This document shows, one piece after another, positions 25,941-36,865 of a stretch of DNA of 64,000 nt. The notes beneath the pieces are model-generated. The model was not told the DNA's origin. It saw only the letters and a list, made by a program, of their open reading frames with translations, and did no database searches. This DNA is from Pseudomonas sp. Irchel s3h17. GTDB taxonomy: Bacteria; Pseudomonadota; Gammaproteobacteria; Pseudomonadales; Pseudomonadaceae. The position numbers were made by a program, and so were the translations under genes. Each line of letters begins with the position of its first letter. Positions within the stretch are counted from its first letter, which is position 1. The stretch is from NCBI RefSeq assembly GCF_900187505.1, contig NZ_FYDL01000002.1:346728-410727 (forward strand), in the 5' to 3' direction.

Positions 25941-26423
25941 TCAAGCGAGGGCTTTTTCGATGGCCTGGATGACCGTCGGATCATCCGGCGCGGTGCGTGG
26001 CGAGAAACGCGCCAGCACGCGACCGTCCTTGCCCATCAGGAATTTTTCGAAATTCCAGGTGATATCACCGGGAAATTCGGCCCCCTCGCCTGCCAGCAGA
26101 CGATACAACTGATGACGCTCATGGCCGTTGACTTCCAGCTTGCTGGACAACGGAAAGCTCACGCCGTAGTTGAGGCTGCAGAACGTCTTGATCTCGTCTT
26201 CCGTGCCCGGCTCCTGCCCGGCAAACTGGTTGCACGGCAAGCCCAGCACGCTGAAGCCTTGAGCCTTGTACTGCTGATAGAGGTTTTCCAGCGCAGCGTA
26301 CTGGGGTGTCAGACCACACTTGGAGGCGACGTTGACCACCAGCACGACGTGCCCTTTGAAGGGCGCCAGAGGCAACGCCTGGCCATCCAACGCTTTTAAT
26401 GTAAGGTCGTGAAAAGCACTCAT
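25941..26423 (-). CDS. Glutathione peroxidase (Cys type)
   Basis: A 160-residue thiol peroxidase. The peroxidatic Cys36 is in NVASKCGLTPQ, the Gln in LPCNQFAGQEPG, and the Trp/Asn in ITWNFEKFL. Cys replaces selenocysteine, as in most bacteria, and a further Cys in the helix near residue 84 (FCSLNYG) could be the resolving residue. It removes organic and hydrogen peroxides, probably using thioredoxin. The start at 26423 (MSAFHDLTLKA) follows family length. Confidence 0.93.
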   Translation of the reverse strand: MSAFHDLTLKALDGQALPLAPFKGHVVLVVNVASKCGLTPQYAALENLYQQYKAQGFSVLGLPCNQFAGQEPGTEDEIKTFCSLNYGVSFPLSSKLEVNGHERHQLYRLLAGEGAEFPGDITWNFEKFLMGKDGRVLARFSPRTAPDDPTVIQAIEKALA

Positions 26424-26505
26424 GACGTACTCCAGATATCCCGTGTTTTTCTCGAAACAGCCCAGCGACCGCGCAAACACCGATGACCGGAAACGGCCAC
26501 CGACT

Positions 26506-26526
26506 AAAAAGGCGCCCTCGGGCGCC
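26506..26526 (-). terminator. Intrinsic terminator of slyD
   Basis: Stem GGCGCC-CGAG-GGCGCC followed by TTTTT on the complement, 30 bases after the slyD stop codon. Confidence 0.8.
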
Positions 26527-26555
26527 TCTCCAGTTATCTGAGCTTAGCGCAGAAA

Positions 26556-27041
26556 TCAGTGGTGATGACCACCTTCGCCATGGATGTGACCATGGGCGAT
26601 TTCTTCCTGGCTGGCGTCACGGATGTCGATGATCTTGACCTGGAAGTTCAGGCGCTGGCCGGCCAACGGGTGGTTGCCGTCAACGGTCACGTCGTCGCCG
26701 TCCAGATCGCGGATGGTGACGATCTGCATTTGGCCGTCTGGCGCGGAAGCGTGGAACTGCATGCCCACTTCCAGCTCATCAACGCCTTCGAACATGCTGC
26801 GGCTCAGAGTGCTGACCAGTTCGGCCGCGTATTCGCCGTAGGCGTCTTCCGGTTCTACGGCGACAGTCAGTTCGTCACCGACCGCTTTGCCTTCCAGGGC
26901 TTTTTCCAGGCCTGGAATGATGTTGCCTGCGCCTTGCAGGTAGACCAGCGGCGCGCCGCCGGCGGAGCTGTCGATGACCTCACCAGCGTCGTTGGTCAGG
27001 GTATAGTCGATGGAGACAGCCTTATTGGCGGCGATCAGCAT
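26556..27041 (-). CDS. slyD: FKBP-type peptidyl-prolyl isomerase SlyD
   Basis: A 161-residue chaperone and prolyl isomerase. Visible parts are the FKBP half-domains (VSIDYTLTNDAGEVIDSS, GAGNIIPGLEKALEGKAVGDELTVAVEPEDAYGEY), the inserted IF domain (about 70-125) and a His-rich, metal-binding tail (HGHIHGEGGHHH). The tail is shorter than in E. coli SlyD. The start at 27041 is preferred; the longer frame adds 27 residues without support. It is divergent from the DUF3565 gene. Confidence 0.94.
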   Translation of the reverse strand: MLIAANKAVSIDYTLTNDAGEVIDSSAGGAPLVYLQGAGNIIPGLEKALEGKAVGDELTVAVEPEDAYGEYAAELVSTLSRSMFEGVDELEVGMQFHASAPDGQMQIVTIRDLDGDDVTVDGNHPLAGQRLNFQVKIIDIRDASQEEIAHGHIHGEGGHHH

Positions 27042-27348
27042 GGGGCGAGACCTTTTGCATAAGAATAAAGAATGGGTAAGTTTAGCGAAGCAAACGCCCG
27101 AAAGCGAACGGAACCCGGACAAACGGCCCGCTTCGAATGCATCGACGATTACCGGTTTCCATCAGGACGAGGACGGACACTGGGTGGCCGAGCTGTCCTG
27201 TGGGCACACCCAGCACTTGCGCCATCAACCCCCCTGGCAAACCAGGGCCTGGGTGCTCGACCCCGCGCAACGTATTGAAAAAATAGGTCAGCCCTTTGAC
27301 TGCGGTTGGTGCGCTCAAGGCCCGGTTAGCGATAACCTTGGCGTTTGA
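27040..27348 (+). CDS. DUF3565 family protein
   Basis: A small protein, 102 residues from this start. The conserved part starts at TITGFHQDEDGHWVAELSCGHTQHLRHQPPWQTRAWVLDP and ends with QPFDCGWC. It is a compact Cys/His-rich domain likely to bind zinc. The start is uncertain: no ATG lies near the conserved region. Options are ATG 27010 (inside slyD on the other strand), ATG 27040 (sharing CATG with the slyD start) or a TTG at 27055. Function unknown. Confidence 0.7.
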   Translation: MGRDLLHKNKEWVSLAKQTPESERNPDKRPASNASTITGFHQDEDGHWVAELSCGHTQHLRHQPPWQTRAWVLDPAQRIEKIGQPFDCGWCAQGPVSDNLGV

Positions 27349-27407
27349 TTCAGGCAGATCGTCAGGCTTGGATGATCGCCATTGCCATGCACCTTTAGAG
27401 AATCCGC

Positions 27408-29507
27408 ATGCAAACTTTTTTTGTCGCACCCACCGATTTCGGTGTGGGCCTGACCTCCATCAGCCTCGGGCTGGTGCGCACCCTTGAGCGAGCAGGGCTG
27501 AAAGTCGGCTTCTTCAAGCCGATTGCCCAGCCCCACCCCGGCGACACCGGACCGGAACGCTCCACCGAACTGGTAGCCCGCACCCACGGCCTCAAGCCAC
27601 CCCAGCCGCTGGGCCTGGCCCATGTCGAGCGGATGCTCGGCGACGGTCAGCTCGATGAGCTGCTGGAAGAAATCATCACCCTGTACCAGCAGGCCGCTGT
27701 CGGCAAGGACGTCCTGATCGTCGAGGGCATGGTACCGACCCGCAGCGCCAGCTATGCCGCACGGGTCAACCTGCATTTGGCCAAGAGCCTGGATGCCGAG
27801 GTGATCCTGGTGTCGGCGCCGGAAAACGAAGTGCTTACCGAGCTGTCCGGCCGGGTCGAGTTGCAGGCGCAATTGTTCGGTGGCCCGAAAGACCCGAAAG
27901 TCCTGGGCGTGATCCTCAACAAGGTCAAAACCGACGAAAGCATGGAGGCCTTCGCCGCGCGCCTGAAGGAGCACTCGCCGTTGTTGCGCAGTGGCGATTT
28001 CCGCTTGCTCGGCTGCATTCCATTCCAGCCGGAGCTCAACGCGCCACGTACCCGCGACGTCGCCGACCTGATGGGTGCCCAGGTGCTCAACGCCGGTGAC
28101 TACGAAACCCGGCGCATGAACAAGATCATCATTTGCGCGCGCACCATGCGCAATACGGTGGAGCTGCTCAAGCCCGGCGTACTGGTGGTGACGCCCGGCG
28201 ACCGTGACGACATCATCCTGGCCGTCAGCCTGGCCGCCATCAACGGCGTACCGTTGGCCGGCTTGCTGCTGACCAGCGACACCCTGCCCGATCCACGGAT
28301 CATGGACCTGTGCCGCGGCGCCTTGCAGGCAGGCTTGCCCGTACTGTCGGTAAGCACCGGCTCCTACGACACCGCCAACCAGTTGAACGGCCTGAACAAG
28401 GAAATCCCGATCGACGACCGCGAGCGGGCGGAAATCATCACCGATTTCGTCGCCAGCCACCTGGACGCCGACTGGCTGCACCAACGCTGTGGCACCCCAC
28501 GGGAAATGCGCCTGTCGCCCGCGGTGTTCCGCTATCAATTGATCCAGCGCGCCCAGGCCGCCAACAAGCGCATCGTCCTGCCCGAAGGCAGCGAGCCGTT
28601 GACCGTGCAGGCGGCAGCCATTTGCCAGGCGCGCGGTATCGCTCGCTGCGTCTTGCTGGCCAAGCCTGAAGATGTACAGGCCGTCGCCCGTGCCCAGGGC
28701 ATCGAGCTGCCTGAAGGCCTGGAGATTCTCGATCCGGACCTGATCCGCCAGCGCTACGTCGAGCCGATGGTCGCACTGCGCAAGACCAAGAGCCTCAACG
28801 CGCCCATGGCCGAGCAGCAACTGGAAGACACCGTGGTGATCGGCACCATGATGCTGGCGCTCGATGAAGTCGACGGGCTGGTGTCCGGAGTCATTCACTC
28901 CACCGCCAATACCATTCGCCCGGCCCTGCAGCTGATTAAAACGGCGCCGGGCTGCACCCTGGTGTCGTCGGTGTTTTTCATGCTGTTCCCGGAAGAAGTA
29001 CTGGTCTACGGCGACTGCATCATGAACCCCCATCCGAGCGCCAGCGAACTGGCCGAGATTGCCCTGCAAAGCGCCGACTCCGCCGCCGCCTTCGGCATCA
29101 CGCCGCGGGTGGCCATGCTCAGCTATTCCAGCGGTGAGTCGGCCAGCGGCGAAGAGGTGGAAAAAGTCCGTGAAGCCACCTTGCTGGCCCATGAAGCACA
29201 GAACTCGCTGTTGATCGACGGCCCCCTGCAATACGACGCTGCGGCCAACGAAACAGTGGCGCGGCAATTGGCGCCGAACAGCCAGGTGGCAGGCCGGGCA
29301 ACGGTGTTCATTTTCCCGGACCTGAACACCGGCAACACCACCCACAAAGCCGTGCAACGCAGCGCCGACTGCGTCAGCCTCGGCCCCATGCTGCAAGGCC
29401 TGCGCAAACCGGTGAATGACTTGCCGCGCGGCGCCCAGGTCGACGATATCGTCTACACCATCGCCTTGACGGCGATTCAAGCCGCCAACCGACCTATGGA
29501 TCTTTGA
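27408..29507 (+). CDS. pta: Phosphate acetyltransferase (long, three-domain form)
   Basis: Interconverts acetyl-CoA and acetyl phosphate. The 699-residue protein has an N-terminal P-loop-like cobyrinic-synthase domain (MQTFFVAPTDFGVGLTSIS), a DRTGG domain in the middle (about 215-335, with PGDRDDIILA) and the C-terminal PTA domain (about 370-695; RIVLPEGSEPLTVQAAA, SGVIHSTANTIRPALQLIK, GPLQYDAAAN, FIFPDLNTGNTTHKAVQR). All domains are complete. The neighbouring acyltransferase ATG directly abuts its TGA stop. No ackA is present in the window. Confidence 0.96.
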   Translation: MQTFFVAPTDFGVGLTSISLGLVRTLERAGLKVGFFKPIAQPHPGDTGPERSTELVARTHGLKPPQPLGLAHVERMLGDGQLDELLEEIITLYQQAAVGKDVLIVEGMVPTRSASYAARVNLHLAKSLDAEVILVSAPENEVLTELSGRVELQAQLFGGPKDPKVLGVILNKVKTDESMEAFAARLKEHSPLLRSGDFRLLGCIPFQPELNAPRTRDVADLMGAQVLNAGDYETRRMNKIIICARTMRNTVELLKPGVLVVTPGDRDDIILAVSLAAINGVPLAGLLLTSDTLPDPRIMDLCRGALQAGLPVLSVSTGSYDTANQLNGLNKEIPIDDRERAEIITDFVASHLDADWLHQRCGTPREMRLSPAVFRYQLIQRAQAANKRIVLPEGSEPLTVQAAAICQARGIARCVLLAKPEDVQAVARAQGIELPEGLEILDPDLIRQRYVEPMVALRKTKSLNAPMAEQQLEDTVVIGTMMLALDEVDGLVSGVIHSTANTIRPALQLIKTAPGCTLVSSVFFMLFPEEVLVYGDCIMNPHPSASELAEIALQSADSAAAFGITPRVAMLSYSSGESASGEEVEKVREATLLAHEAQNSLLIDGPLQYDAAANETVARQLAPNSQVAGRATVFIFPDLNTGNTTHKAVQRSADCVSLGPMLQGLRKPVNDLPRGAQVDDIVYTIALTAIQAANRPMDL

Positions 29508-30410
29508 ATGCTGGATTTTCTACCCGCTGCCGTACGGGGCGTGATCGCCTCGTTGCTACTGGCGCTGAACACCCTGTTGTTGTGCTCGTTCCTGTTCTGC
29601 GTCGCGCTCTTCAAGGTGTTGCCATTCGCCCTCACCCAACGCTTCAGTCACTGGCTGATGAACCATACCCACGAGGCCTGGATCAGCAACAACAAAGCCT
29701 GGATGAACCTGATCGGCCGTACCCGCTGGCATCTCAGCGGCCTTGAGGGCCTGGACTATCAGCACTCCTACCTGGTCACCAGCAACCACCAGAGCTGGGT
29801 CGACATCCTGGTGCTGCAGTACGTGCTCAACCGCCGTATTCGCCCGCTGAAATTCTTCCTCAAGCAGGAACTGATCTGGGTACCCGTGATTGGGGTGGCC
29901 TGGTGGGCACTGGACTTCCCGTTCATGAAGCGTTATTCCAAGGCTTACCTGGACAAGCACCCGGAGAAGAAAGGCAAGGACCTGGAAACCACCCGCAAGA
30001 CCTGCGCGAAATTTCGCAACAACCCGGTGGGCATCTTCAACTTCGCCGAAGGCACGCGCTTTACCCCGGGCAAGCATGCACAGCAGCAGTCACCGTTTCG
30101 CCACCTGCTCAAGCCAAAGGCCGGCGGCATCGCGTTTGTGCTGGACGCCATGGGCGAACAACTGGAGTCCATCGTCAACGTGACCATTCACTACCCGGCC
30201 GGCCGTCCTGGCTTCTGGGACCTGTTATGCGGCAACGTGAAAGACGTGGTGGTGCACTTTCAGGAACTGCAGATCCCGGCGTCATTCATCGGCAAGAACT
30301 ACGAGCAGGATGGCGAGTACCGCCTGCAGTTCCAGGGTTGGATCAACCAGTTGTGGCAGGACAAGGACGCGTTGCTTGAGCAGATGCACCGCGAGTACCC
30401 CGCGAAGTAA
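29508..30410 (+). CDS. PlsC-type 1-acylglycerol-phosphate acyltransferase (YihG-like)
   Basis: A 300-residue membrane acyltransferase. An N-terminal hydrophobic stretch (LLALNTLLLCSFLFCVALFKVLPF) is followed by the HX4D motif in VTSNHQSWVDILVLQ and the substrate motif FAEGTRFTPGKH. This points to acyl transfer to lysophosphatidic acid or a related lysophospholipid, as in YihG. It starts exactly at the base after the pta stop, so it depends on pta translation. Confidence 0.9.
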   Translation: MLDFLPAAVRGVIASLLLALNTLLLCSFLFCVALFKVLPFALTQRFSHWLMNHTHEAWISNNKAWMNLIGRTRWHLSGLEGLDYQHSYLVTSNHQSWVDILVLQYVLNRRIRPLKFFLKQELIWVPVIGVAWWALDFPFMKRYSKAYLDKHPEKKGKDLETTRKTCAKFRNNPVGIFNFAEGTRFTPGKHAQQQSPFRHLLKPKAGGIAFVLDAMGEQLESIVNVTIHYPAGRPGFWDLLCGNVKDVVVHFQELQIPASFIGKNYEQDGEYRLQFQGWINQLWQDKDALLEQMHREYPAK

Positions 30411-30465
30411 ACAGGCGCCTGTACCGGCCTCTTCGCTTGCCCGTGAATGCGTCCGTCCAGACATC

Positions 30466-30502
30466 AAAAAGCCCGCAGTCGATCACTCGCCTGCGGGCTT
30501 TT
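30466..30502. terminator. Bidirectional intrinsic terminator
   Basis: Stem AAAAAGCCCGCAG/CTGCGGGCTTTT with a 12-base loop, between the convergent acyltransferase and cysNC genes. T-runs on both strands. Confidence 0.85.
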
Positions 30503-30542
30503 ACTTGCCGCTTGAAGCTGAAAGCTTATCGCTGCTCCTGCC

Positions 30543-32441
30543 TCAGATCGCGCCACGCTCGCGCAGCAGGTCCAGCACTTGCTTGACGCTTTCTTCCAGC
30601 GACAGCGACTGGGTGTCGACCACGAGGTCGGCGTCCAGCGGCACGTCATACGGGAAAGAGTCGCCCGGAATGTTGTCGCCAGCGGCGGCATACAGGCCTT
30701 GCGGATCGCGTTCGGCACAAACGATCGGCGAAGCCTGTACATACACCGTCAGTAAACGATCACTGCCGATCAATGCCTTGGCCTGCTCGCGCCCTTCAGC
30801 ATCGGGTGCAACGAACGCAGCCAGGGTCAGCAAGCCGGCTTCGTTGAACTGGCGCGCGACGTGAGCCGCACGACGCCAGTTCTCGGTACGCCCGACGCGG
30901 TCCAGTGACAGGCCTTTGTTCAAATCATGACGCAGGTTCTGGCCATCGAGCACAAACACCGCGCGCCCCATGTCGAACAGCTTGCGTTCAACCGCATAGG
31001 CCAGGGTGCTTTTACCTGCACCCGACAAGCCGCTGAACAGAACGGTGGCCGGTTGCTGGCCGAAACGCTGGGCGCGCTCTTCGGTCGCGACATGAGCCAA
31101 CTTGCCATGGTGCGTGCTACTGCCGTGAGCCAGAGGCTGGGCGACGATCATGCCGGCGCCCACCGTACCATTGGTCAAGCGGTCGATGATGATGAACGCA
31201 CCGGTCGTGCGGTTGCTCTCGTAACCGTCGAGGGCAATCGGCGCGTCGAGCGCGATCTTGACCTTGCCGATTTCGTTCAGTTGCAACGCGCTGGCCGGGC
31301 CTTCTTCCAGGGTGTTCACATCGACCTTGTTGACGATGCTGGCAATGGAACCTGGCACATAACTGGTGGCGCGCTTGATGTCGTACTTCTTGCCCGGCAG
31401 CATCGGCTCTTCAGCCATCCACACCAGCATCGCTTCGAAGTGGTCGGTGACCGGAGGCACACTGTCGGCATGCACCAACAGGTCACCACGGGAGATATCG
31501 ATCTCGTCTTCCATGGTCAGGGTGACGGCCTGACCGGGACCGGCGTGCTCCAGTTCACCGTCGAAGGTGACGATGGATTTCACGCGGCTGCTCTTGCCCG
31601 AAGGTAGCACCACGACTTCGTCGCCCTTCTTGACGATGCCGCTGGCCAGGGTGCCGGCAAAACCACGGAAGTTCAGGTTCGGACGGTTGACGTACTGCAC
31701 CGGGAAACGCAGGTCGGTGAAGTTACGATCACCCGCCACTTCCACGGTCTCGAGGATCTCCATCAGCGACTGGCCGGTGTACCACGGCGAGCGCTCGGAC
31801 TTGTTCACCACGTTGTCGCCCTTGAGGGCCGACATCGGCACGAAGTGCATGGTGGCGGGCTTCATCTTCAGGCCTTCGGCAAACGCCAGGTAATCGGCCT
31901 TGATCGACTCGAACACACCCTGGTCGAAGTCCTTGAGGTCCATCTTGTTGATGGCCACGACGATGTGCTTGATGCCCAGCAGGGAGGCGATGAAGCTGTG
32001 GCGACGGGTCTGGGTCTGCACGCCATAACGGGCATCGACCAGGATGATCGCCAGGTCACAGGTGGAGGCACCGGTCGCCATGTTGCGGGTGTACTGCTCA
32101 TGGCCGGGGGTGTCGGCGATGATGAATTTGCGCTTGGCGGTGGAGAAATAGCGGTAGGCAACATCGATGGTGATGCCTTGCTCACGCTCGGCCTGCAGGC
32201 CGTCGACCAGCAATGCCAGGTCGATATCGTCGCCCGTGGTGCCGACTTTTTTCGAGTCGCGGGTAATGGCTTCCAGATGGTCTTCGTAGATCATCTTGGA
32301 GTCGTGCAGCAGGCGCCCGATCAGGGTGCTCTTGCCGTCGTCGACGTTACCGCAGGTCAGAAAGCGCAGCAGCTCTTTGCGTTCGTGCTGGCCCAGGTAG
32401 GCGAGGATGTCCTCGCTGATCAAATCAGATTGGTGAGACAT
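30543..32441 (-). CDS. cysNC: Bifunctional sulfate adenylyltransferase subunit 1 / APS kinase
   Basis: A 632-residue fusion. The N-terminal CysN GTPase (about 20-440) has [12 protein letters not shown] (P-loop), [16 protein letters not shown] (G3) and NKMDL (G4); with CysD it makes APS from sulfate and ATP. The C-terminal CysC APS kinase (about 455-632) has [11 protein letters not shown] and [16 protein letters not shown], and phosphorylates APS to PAPS. The fused form is usual in Pseudomonas. It starts 9 bases after cysD, forming one operon. Confidence 0.96.
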   Translation of the reverse strand: MSHQSDLISEDILAYLGQHERKELLRFLTCGNVDDGKSTLIGRLLHDSKMIYEDHLEAITRDSKKVGTTGDDIDLALLVDGLQAEREQGITIDVAYRYFSTAKRKFIIADTPGHEQYTRNMATGASTCDLAIILVDARYGVQTQTRRHSFIASLLGIKHIVVAINKMDLKDFDQGVFESIKADYLAFAEGLKMKPATMHFVPMSALKGDNVVNKSERSPWYTGQSLMEILETVEVAGDRNFTDLRFPVQYVNRPNLNFRGFAGTLASGIVKKGDEVVVLPSGKSSRVKSIVTFDGELEHAGPGQAVTLTMEDEIDISRGDLLVHADSVPPVTDHFEAMLVWMAEEPMLPGKKYDIKRATSYVPGSIASIVNKVDVNTLEEGPASALQLNEIGKVKIALDAPIALDGYESNRTTGAFIIIDRLTNGTVGAGMIVAQPLAHGSSTHHGKLAHVATEERAQRFGQQPATVLFSGLSGAGKSTLAYAVERKLFDMGRAVFVLDGQNLRHDLNKGLSLDRVGRTENWRRAAHVARQFNEAGLLTLAAFVAPDAEGREQAKALIGSDRLLTVYVQASPIVCAERDPQGLYAAAGDNIPGDSFPYDVPLDADLVVDTQSLSLEESVKQVLDLLRERGAI

Positions 32442-32450
32442 GACAACCCC

Positions 32451-33368
32451 TTAGAAATAACCCTGACGTTTTTTGTCTTCCATGGAGCCGGCGCCATCGT
32501 GATCGATGACCCGGCCCTGGCGCTCGGAAGTTCGCGTCAGGAGCATTTCCTGAATGATGTCCGTGAGGCTTTCGGCCTCGGACTCCACCGCACCCGTCAA
32601 CGGGTAGCAACCAAGGGTACGGAAACGGACTTTTTTCTTGACGATGCGGGCTTTGTCTTCGTCGCTCAGGTGCTCGAGGATGCGCTCGTCGTCGATCATG
32701 ATCAGCGTACCGTTCTTCTCGATGACGTTACGCTCGGCGGCGAAGTACAGCGGGACGATCGGGATGCCTTCCAGGTAGATGTACTGCCAGATGTCCAGCT
32801 CGGTCCAGTTCGACAGTGGGAAGACGCGGATCGACTCGCCTTTGTTGACCTTGCCGTTGTAGACGTTCCAGAGTTCCGGACGCTGGTTTTTCGGGTCCCA
32901 GCGGTGCTTGCTGTCGCGGAACGAGTACACGCGTTCTTTGGCGCGGGATTTCTCTTCATCGCGACGGGCGCCGCCGAAGGCTGCATCAAAACCATACTTG
33001 TCCAGGGCCTGCTTCAGGCCTTCGGTCTTCATGATATCGGTGTGCTTGGCACTGCCATGGGTGAAGGGGTTGATGCCTTGCGCCACGCCTTGCGGGTTGA
33101 CGTGGGTAATCAGGTCCAGGCCCAGCTCTTCGACCATCTTGTCGCGGAAGCTGTACATCTCCTGGAACTTCCATTGGGTGTCGACGTGCATCACCGGAAA
33201 CGGCAGCTTGCCCGGGAAGAATGCCTTGCGTGCCAGGTGCAGCATCACGGCAGAGTCTTTACCGATGGAGTACAGCATCACCGGGTTGTCGAACTCGGCG
33301 GCCACCTCGCGGATGATGTGGATGCTTTCCGCCTCCAGCTGTTTCAGATGCGTCAGTTTGTCGACCAT
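32451..33368 (-). CDS. cysD: Sulfate adenylyltransferase subunit 2
   Basis: A 305-residue ATP-PPi-lyase subunit that forms APS with CysN. The PP-loop is [15 protein letters not shown], and downstream family blocks are [31 protein letters not shown] and [14 protein letters not shown]. The family usually carries this SIGKDS form of the SGGKDS loop. First gene of cysD-cysNC, normally induced by CysB in sulfur limitation. A 16-base palindrome at 33472-33487 lies about 100 bases upstream. Confidence 0.96.
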   Translation of the reverse strand: MVDKLTHLKQLEAESIHIIREVAAEFDNPVMLYSIGKDSAVMLHLARKAFFPGKLPFPVMHVDTQWKFQEMYSFRDKMVEELGLDLITHVNPQGVAQGINPFTHGSAKHTDIMKTEGLKQALDKYGFDAAFGGARRDEEKSRAKERVYSFRDSKHRWDPKNQRPELWNVYNGKVNKGESIRVFPLSNWTELDIWQYIYLEGIPIVPLYFAAERNVIEKNGTLIMIDDERILEHLSDEDKARIVKKKVRFRTLGCYPLTGAVESEAESLTDIIQEMLLTRTSERQGRVIDHDGAGSMEDKKRQGYF

Positions 33369-33471
33369 GGCTACTCACGAAAGCTTTCTTATGAACGGCC
33401 AGCGGGCCGTGTTCGAGCGAGGATCCTAGCACAGCGTCATCGTCTAATCAGGACGCCAACTAGATCGAAAG

Positions 33472-33487
33472 GGTATATGAATATACC
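33472..33487. promoter_or_regulatory. Palindrome upstream of cysD
   Basis: Perfect inverted repeat GGTATAT-GA-ATATACC in an otherwise GC-rich gap, about 105 bases before the cysD ATG. Position fits an activator or repressor site, but the sequence is not a recognised CysB motif. Confidence 0.4.
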
Positions 33488-33508
33488 TGCGCGTTCGGGC
33501 GCCGCGGT

Positions 33509-33602
33509 CCTTGTGGGAGCGGGCTTGCTCGCGAAGAACGATGACGCGTTTTTCCTGTTAAACCGCCGTGCCTGCTTCGCGAGCAAGCCCGCTCCCACAA
33601 GG
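33509..33602. repeat. REPIN
   Basis: Inverted REP copies at 33509-33536 and 33575-33602, with core GGGAGCGGGCTTGCTCGCGA, ending directly at the stop of the Nif3-like gene. Confidence 0.85.
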
Positions 33603-33605
33603 AAA

Positions 33606-34364
33606 TCAGATCGGGTTGGGACAGTCGATGAAGATGTGCTCCAGGGCAAACCGTCGTGCCAGATAATCCCCCAGCGCCTGTACACCGTAACGCTCGGTGG
33701 CGTGGTGACCGGCCGCGATAAAGCTGATGCCATTCTCGCGGGCGCTGTGGAAGGTTTGCTCGGACGCCTCGCCACTCAGGTACAAATCGACGCCGGCTTG
33801 CACCGCCTGGTCGATGTAACCCTGGCCACCACCGGTGCACCAGCCCACCCGCCGAATCATCTCGCGGCCCTCGATCAGCAAGGGTTCACGACCCATGACG
33901 TCCCGCACATGACGGGCGAAGTCCCGCGCGGTCATGGGCTCGGCCAGCGAGCCCACCAACCCGACCACCTTGAGGTTGTCCGGGTCCAGCGGACCTTCCA
34001 CGGTGATCTCCAGTTGACGAGCCAGTTGCACGTTGTTGCCCACATCCGGGTGCAAATCCAGCGGCAGGTGATAGGCCAACAGGCTGATATCGTGCTTGAG
34101 CAGGGTCTTGAGCCGGCGCTGCTTCATGCCGGTGATGCAGGGGTTCTCGCCCTTCCAGAAATAACCGTGGTGGACCAGCACCAGGTCGGCCTGGGCTTCG
34201 ACTGCGGCATCGAGCAAGGCCTGGCTGGCCGTGACGCCGCTGACGATGCGCATGACCTGCGGCCGACCTTCGACTTGCAGGCCGTTGGGGCAATAATCGG
34301 AAATCTTCGAACTGCTGAGGTAACGATCCGCTTCGTCTACCAGGGTGCTCAGGGCAACGGCCAT
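33606..34364 (-). CDS. Nif3-like dinuclear metal-centre protein (YbgI type)
   Basis: A 252-residue protein of the Nif3/YbgI family, which forms hexameric rings with two metal ions per subunit. Metal-binding motifs are LVHHGYFWKG (about 63-72), DLHPDVGNN and the C-terminal AGHHATERYG. Often annotated 'GTP cyclohydrolase I type 2', but the cellular role is not settled. It is divergent from algW. The 3' end abuts a REPIN. Confidence 0.9.
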   Translation of the reverse strand: MAVALSTLVDEADRYLSSSKISDYCPNGLQVEGRPQVMRIVSGVTASQALLDAAVEAQADLVLVHHGYFWKGENPCITGMKQRRLKTLLKHDISLLAYHLPLDLHPDVGNNVQLARQLEITVEGPLDPDNLKVVGLVGSLAEPMTARDFARHVRDVMGREPLLIEGREMIRRVGWCTGGGQGYIDQAVQAGVDLYLSGEASEQTFHSARENGISFIAAGHHATERYGVQALGDYLARRFALEHIFIDCPNPI

Positions 34365-34407
34365 AAAAGACTCCTAAATATCCCGTTCAGAGGCGCGCGC
34401 GGCCTCG

Positions 34408-34413
34408 TATAAT
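34408..34413 (+). promoter_or_regulatory. Predicted -10 of the algW promoter
   Basis: A perfect TATAAT 53 bases before the ATG; the best -35 candidate (TTCAGA, 34386-34391, 16-base spacing) is weak. A GGGCC/GGCCC hairpin follows in the leader (about 34426-34441). Confidence 0.5.
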
Positions 34414-34466
34414 GCGCAACATTATGGGCCGTGGTTGGCCCGTCGTAACCTCCCAGGATTTGTTCA

Positions 34467-35624
<1,158 letters not shown>

Positions 35625-35664
35625 GCGCTAGCCCGCCGGTTGTTCAGTTCGCTGACGTTGTACA

Positions 35665-35801
35665 CCTTGTGGCGAGGGAGCTTGCTCCCGCTCGACTGCG
35701 GAGCAGTCGTTAATCCGGCACCTGCGCCAATCGTTCGACGCGCAGTGGCTGATTAGGGGTTGCTTCGCGACCCAGCGGGAGCAAGCTCCCTCGCTACAAG
35801 G
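35665..35801. repeat. REPIN with internal hairpin
   Basis: Inverted REP copies at 35665-35692 and 35773-35801 (core GCGAGGGAGCTTGCTCCCGC). A further stem CGACTGC/GCAGTCG sits inside at 35693-35709. It separates convergent algW and hisC. Confidence 0.85.
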
Positions 35802-35810
35802 TCAGGTCAA

Positions 35811-36863
35811 TTACAGGTCGCCGAGCGCGTCGATCAACGCCTGGTTCTGCTCTGGCGTGCCGATGGTAATGCGCAGGAACTGGGCAATCCGCTCTTGCTT
35901 GAAGTGACGAACGATCACGCCCTGCTCGCGCAACTTCGCCGCCAGGCCAGCAGCATCGTGCCGAGGATGGCGGGCAAAAATGAAGTTTGCCGCCGACGGC
36001 AGCACGTCAAAGCCCTTCTCCTGTAGCTGCGCAACCACCTGCTCGCGACTGTCGATCACCCGTCGACAGGTCTTGTCGAAGTACTCGCGATCATCAAAGG
36101 CTGCGGCCGCGCCGACGATCGCCAGGCGATCCAGCGGATACGAGTTGAAGCTGTTCTTGATCCGCTCCAGCGCCTCGATCAGGTCCGGATGCCCCACCGC
36201 CAGGCCCACACGCAAACCCGCCAGCGAGCGTGATTTGGACAGGGTCTGGGTGACCAGCAGGTTCGGGTAGCGATCGACCAGACTGATCGCGGTTTCACCG
36301 CCGAAGTCGACGTAGGCTTCATCGACCACAACCACCGAATCCGGGCTGGCCTTGAGGATCTGCTCCACGGCGTCCAGCGCCAGCAGACAACCGGTCGGTG
36401 CATTCGGGTTGGGGAAGATGATCCCGCCGTTCGGCTTGGCGTAGTCCGCCGGGTTGATCTGGAACTGCTCGTCCAAAGGCACCGCGTCGAACTTGATGCC
36501 GTACAACCCGCAGTAGACCGGGTAGAAGCTGTAGCTGATGTCCGGGAACAGCAGCGGCTGATCGTGTTGCAGCAACCCGTGGAAGATGTGCGCCAGGACT
36601 TCATCGGAACCGTTGCCGAGGAATACCTGGTTGCCCTGCACGCCGTAGTACCTGGCCACGGCCTGCTTGAGCAGGTCGCTGTTGGGGTCCGGGTACAGGC
36701 GCAGCGTGTCGTTGAGCTCGGTCTGCATCGCCGCCAGTGCCTTGGGGGATGGACCGTAGGGGTTTTCGTTGGTGTTGAGCTTGACCAGTTTCGCCAGCTT
36801 CGGCTGTTCGCCCGGCACATAGGGCACCAGATCCTTGACGAACGAACTCCAGAATTTACTCAT
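35811..36863 (-). CDS. hisC: Histidinol-phosphate aminotransferase
   Basis: PLP-dependent transamination of imidazole-acetol phosphate to histidinol phosphate. The 350-residue fold-type I enzyme has [14 protein letters not shown] at the N-terminus, [20 protein letters not shown], and the Schiff-base lysine in [18 protein letters not shown]. Third gene of the hisG-hisD-hisC run; its ATG is just after the hisD stop. Confidence 0.96.
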   Translation of the reverse strand: MSKFWSSFVKDLVPYVPGEQPKLAKLVKLNTNENPYGPSPKALAAMQTELNDTLRLYPDPNSDLLKQAVARYYGVQGNQVFLGNGSDEVLAHIFHGLLQHDQPLLFPDISYSFYPVYCGLYGIKFDAVPLDEQFQINPADYAKPNGGIIFPNPNAPTGCLLALDAVEQILKASPDSVVVVDEAYVDFGGETAISLVDRYPNLLVTQTLSKSRSLAGLRVGLAVGHPDLIEALERIKNSFNSYPLDRLAIVGAAAAFDDREYFDKTCRRVIDSREQVVAQLQEKGFDVLPSAANFIFARHPRHDAAGLAAKLREQGVIVRHFKQERIAQFLRITIGTPEQNQALIDALGDL

Positions 36864-36865
36864 GT

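Noticed and set aside
27315..29480. Very long open frame opposite pta
   Set aside because: Composition is His/Gln-rich as expected for the shadow of a high-GC gene; pta has full family motifs on the + strand.
33606..34364. Nif3-like gene as a second GTP cyclohydrolase feeding the fol genes
   Set aside because: The 'GTP cyclohydrolase type 2' label is weakly supported for this family, and the gene is not near folM-folE-folX.
31845..34412. Long open frame opposite cysNC, cysD and the Nif3-like gene
   Set aside because: It spans three real genes and their gaps, including a REPIN, so it is a compositional artefact.
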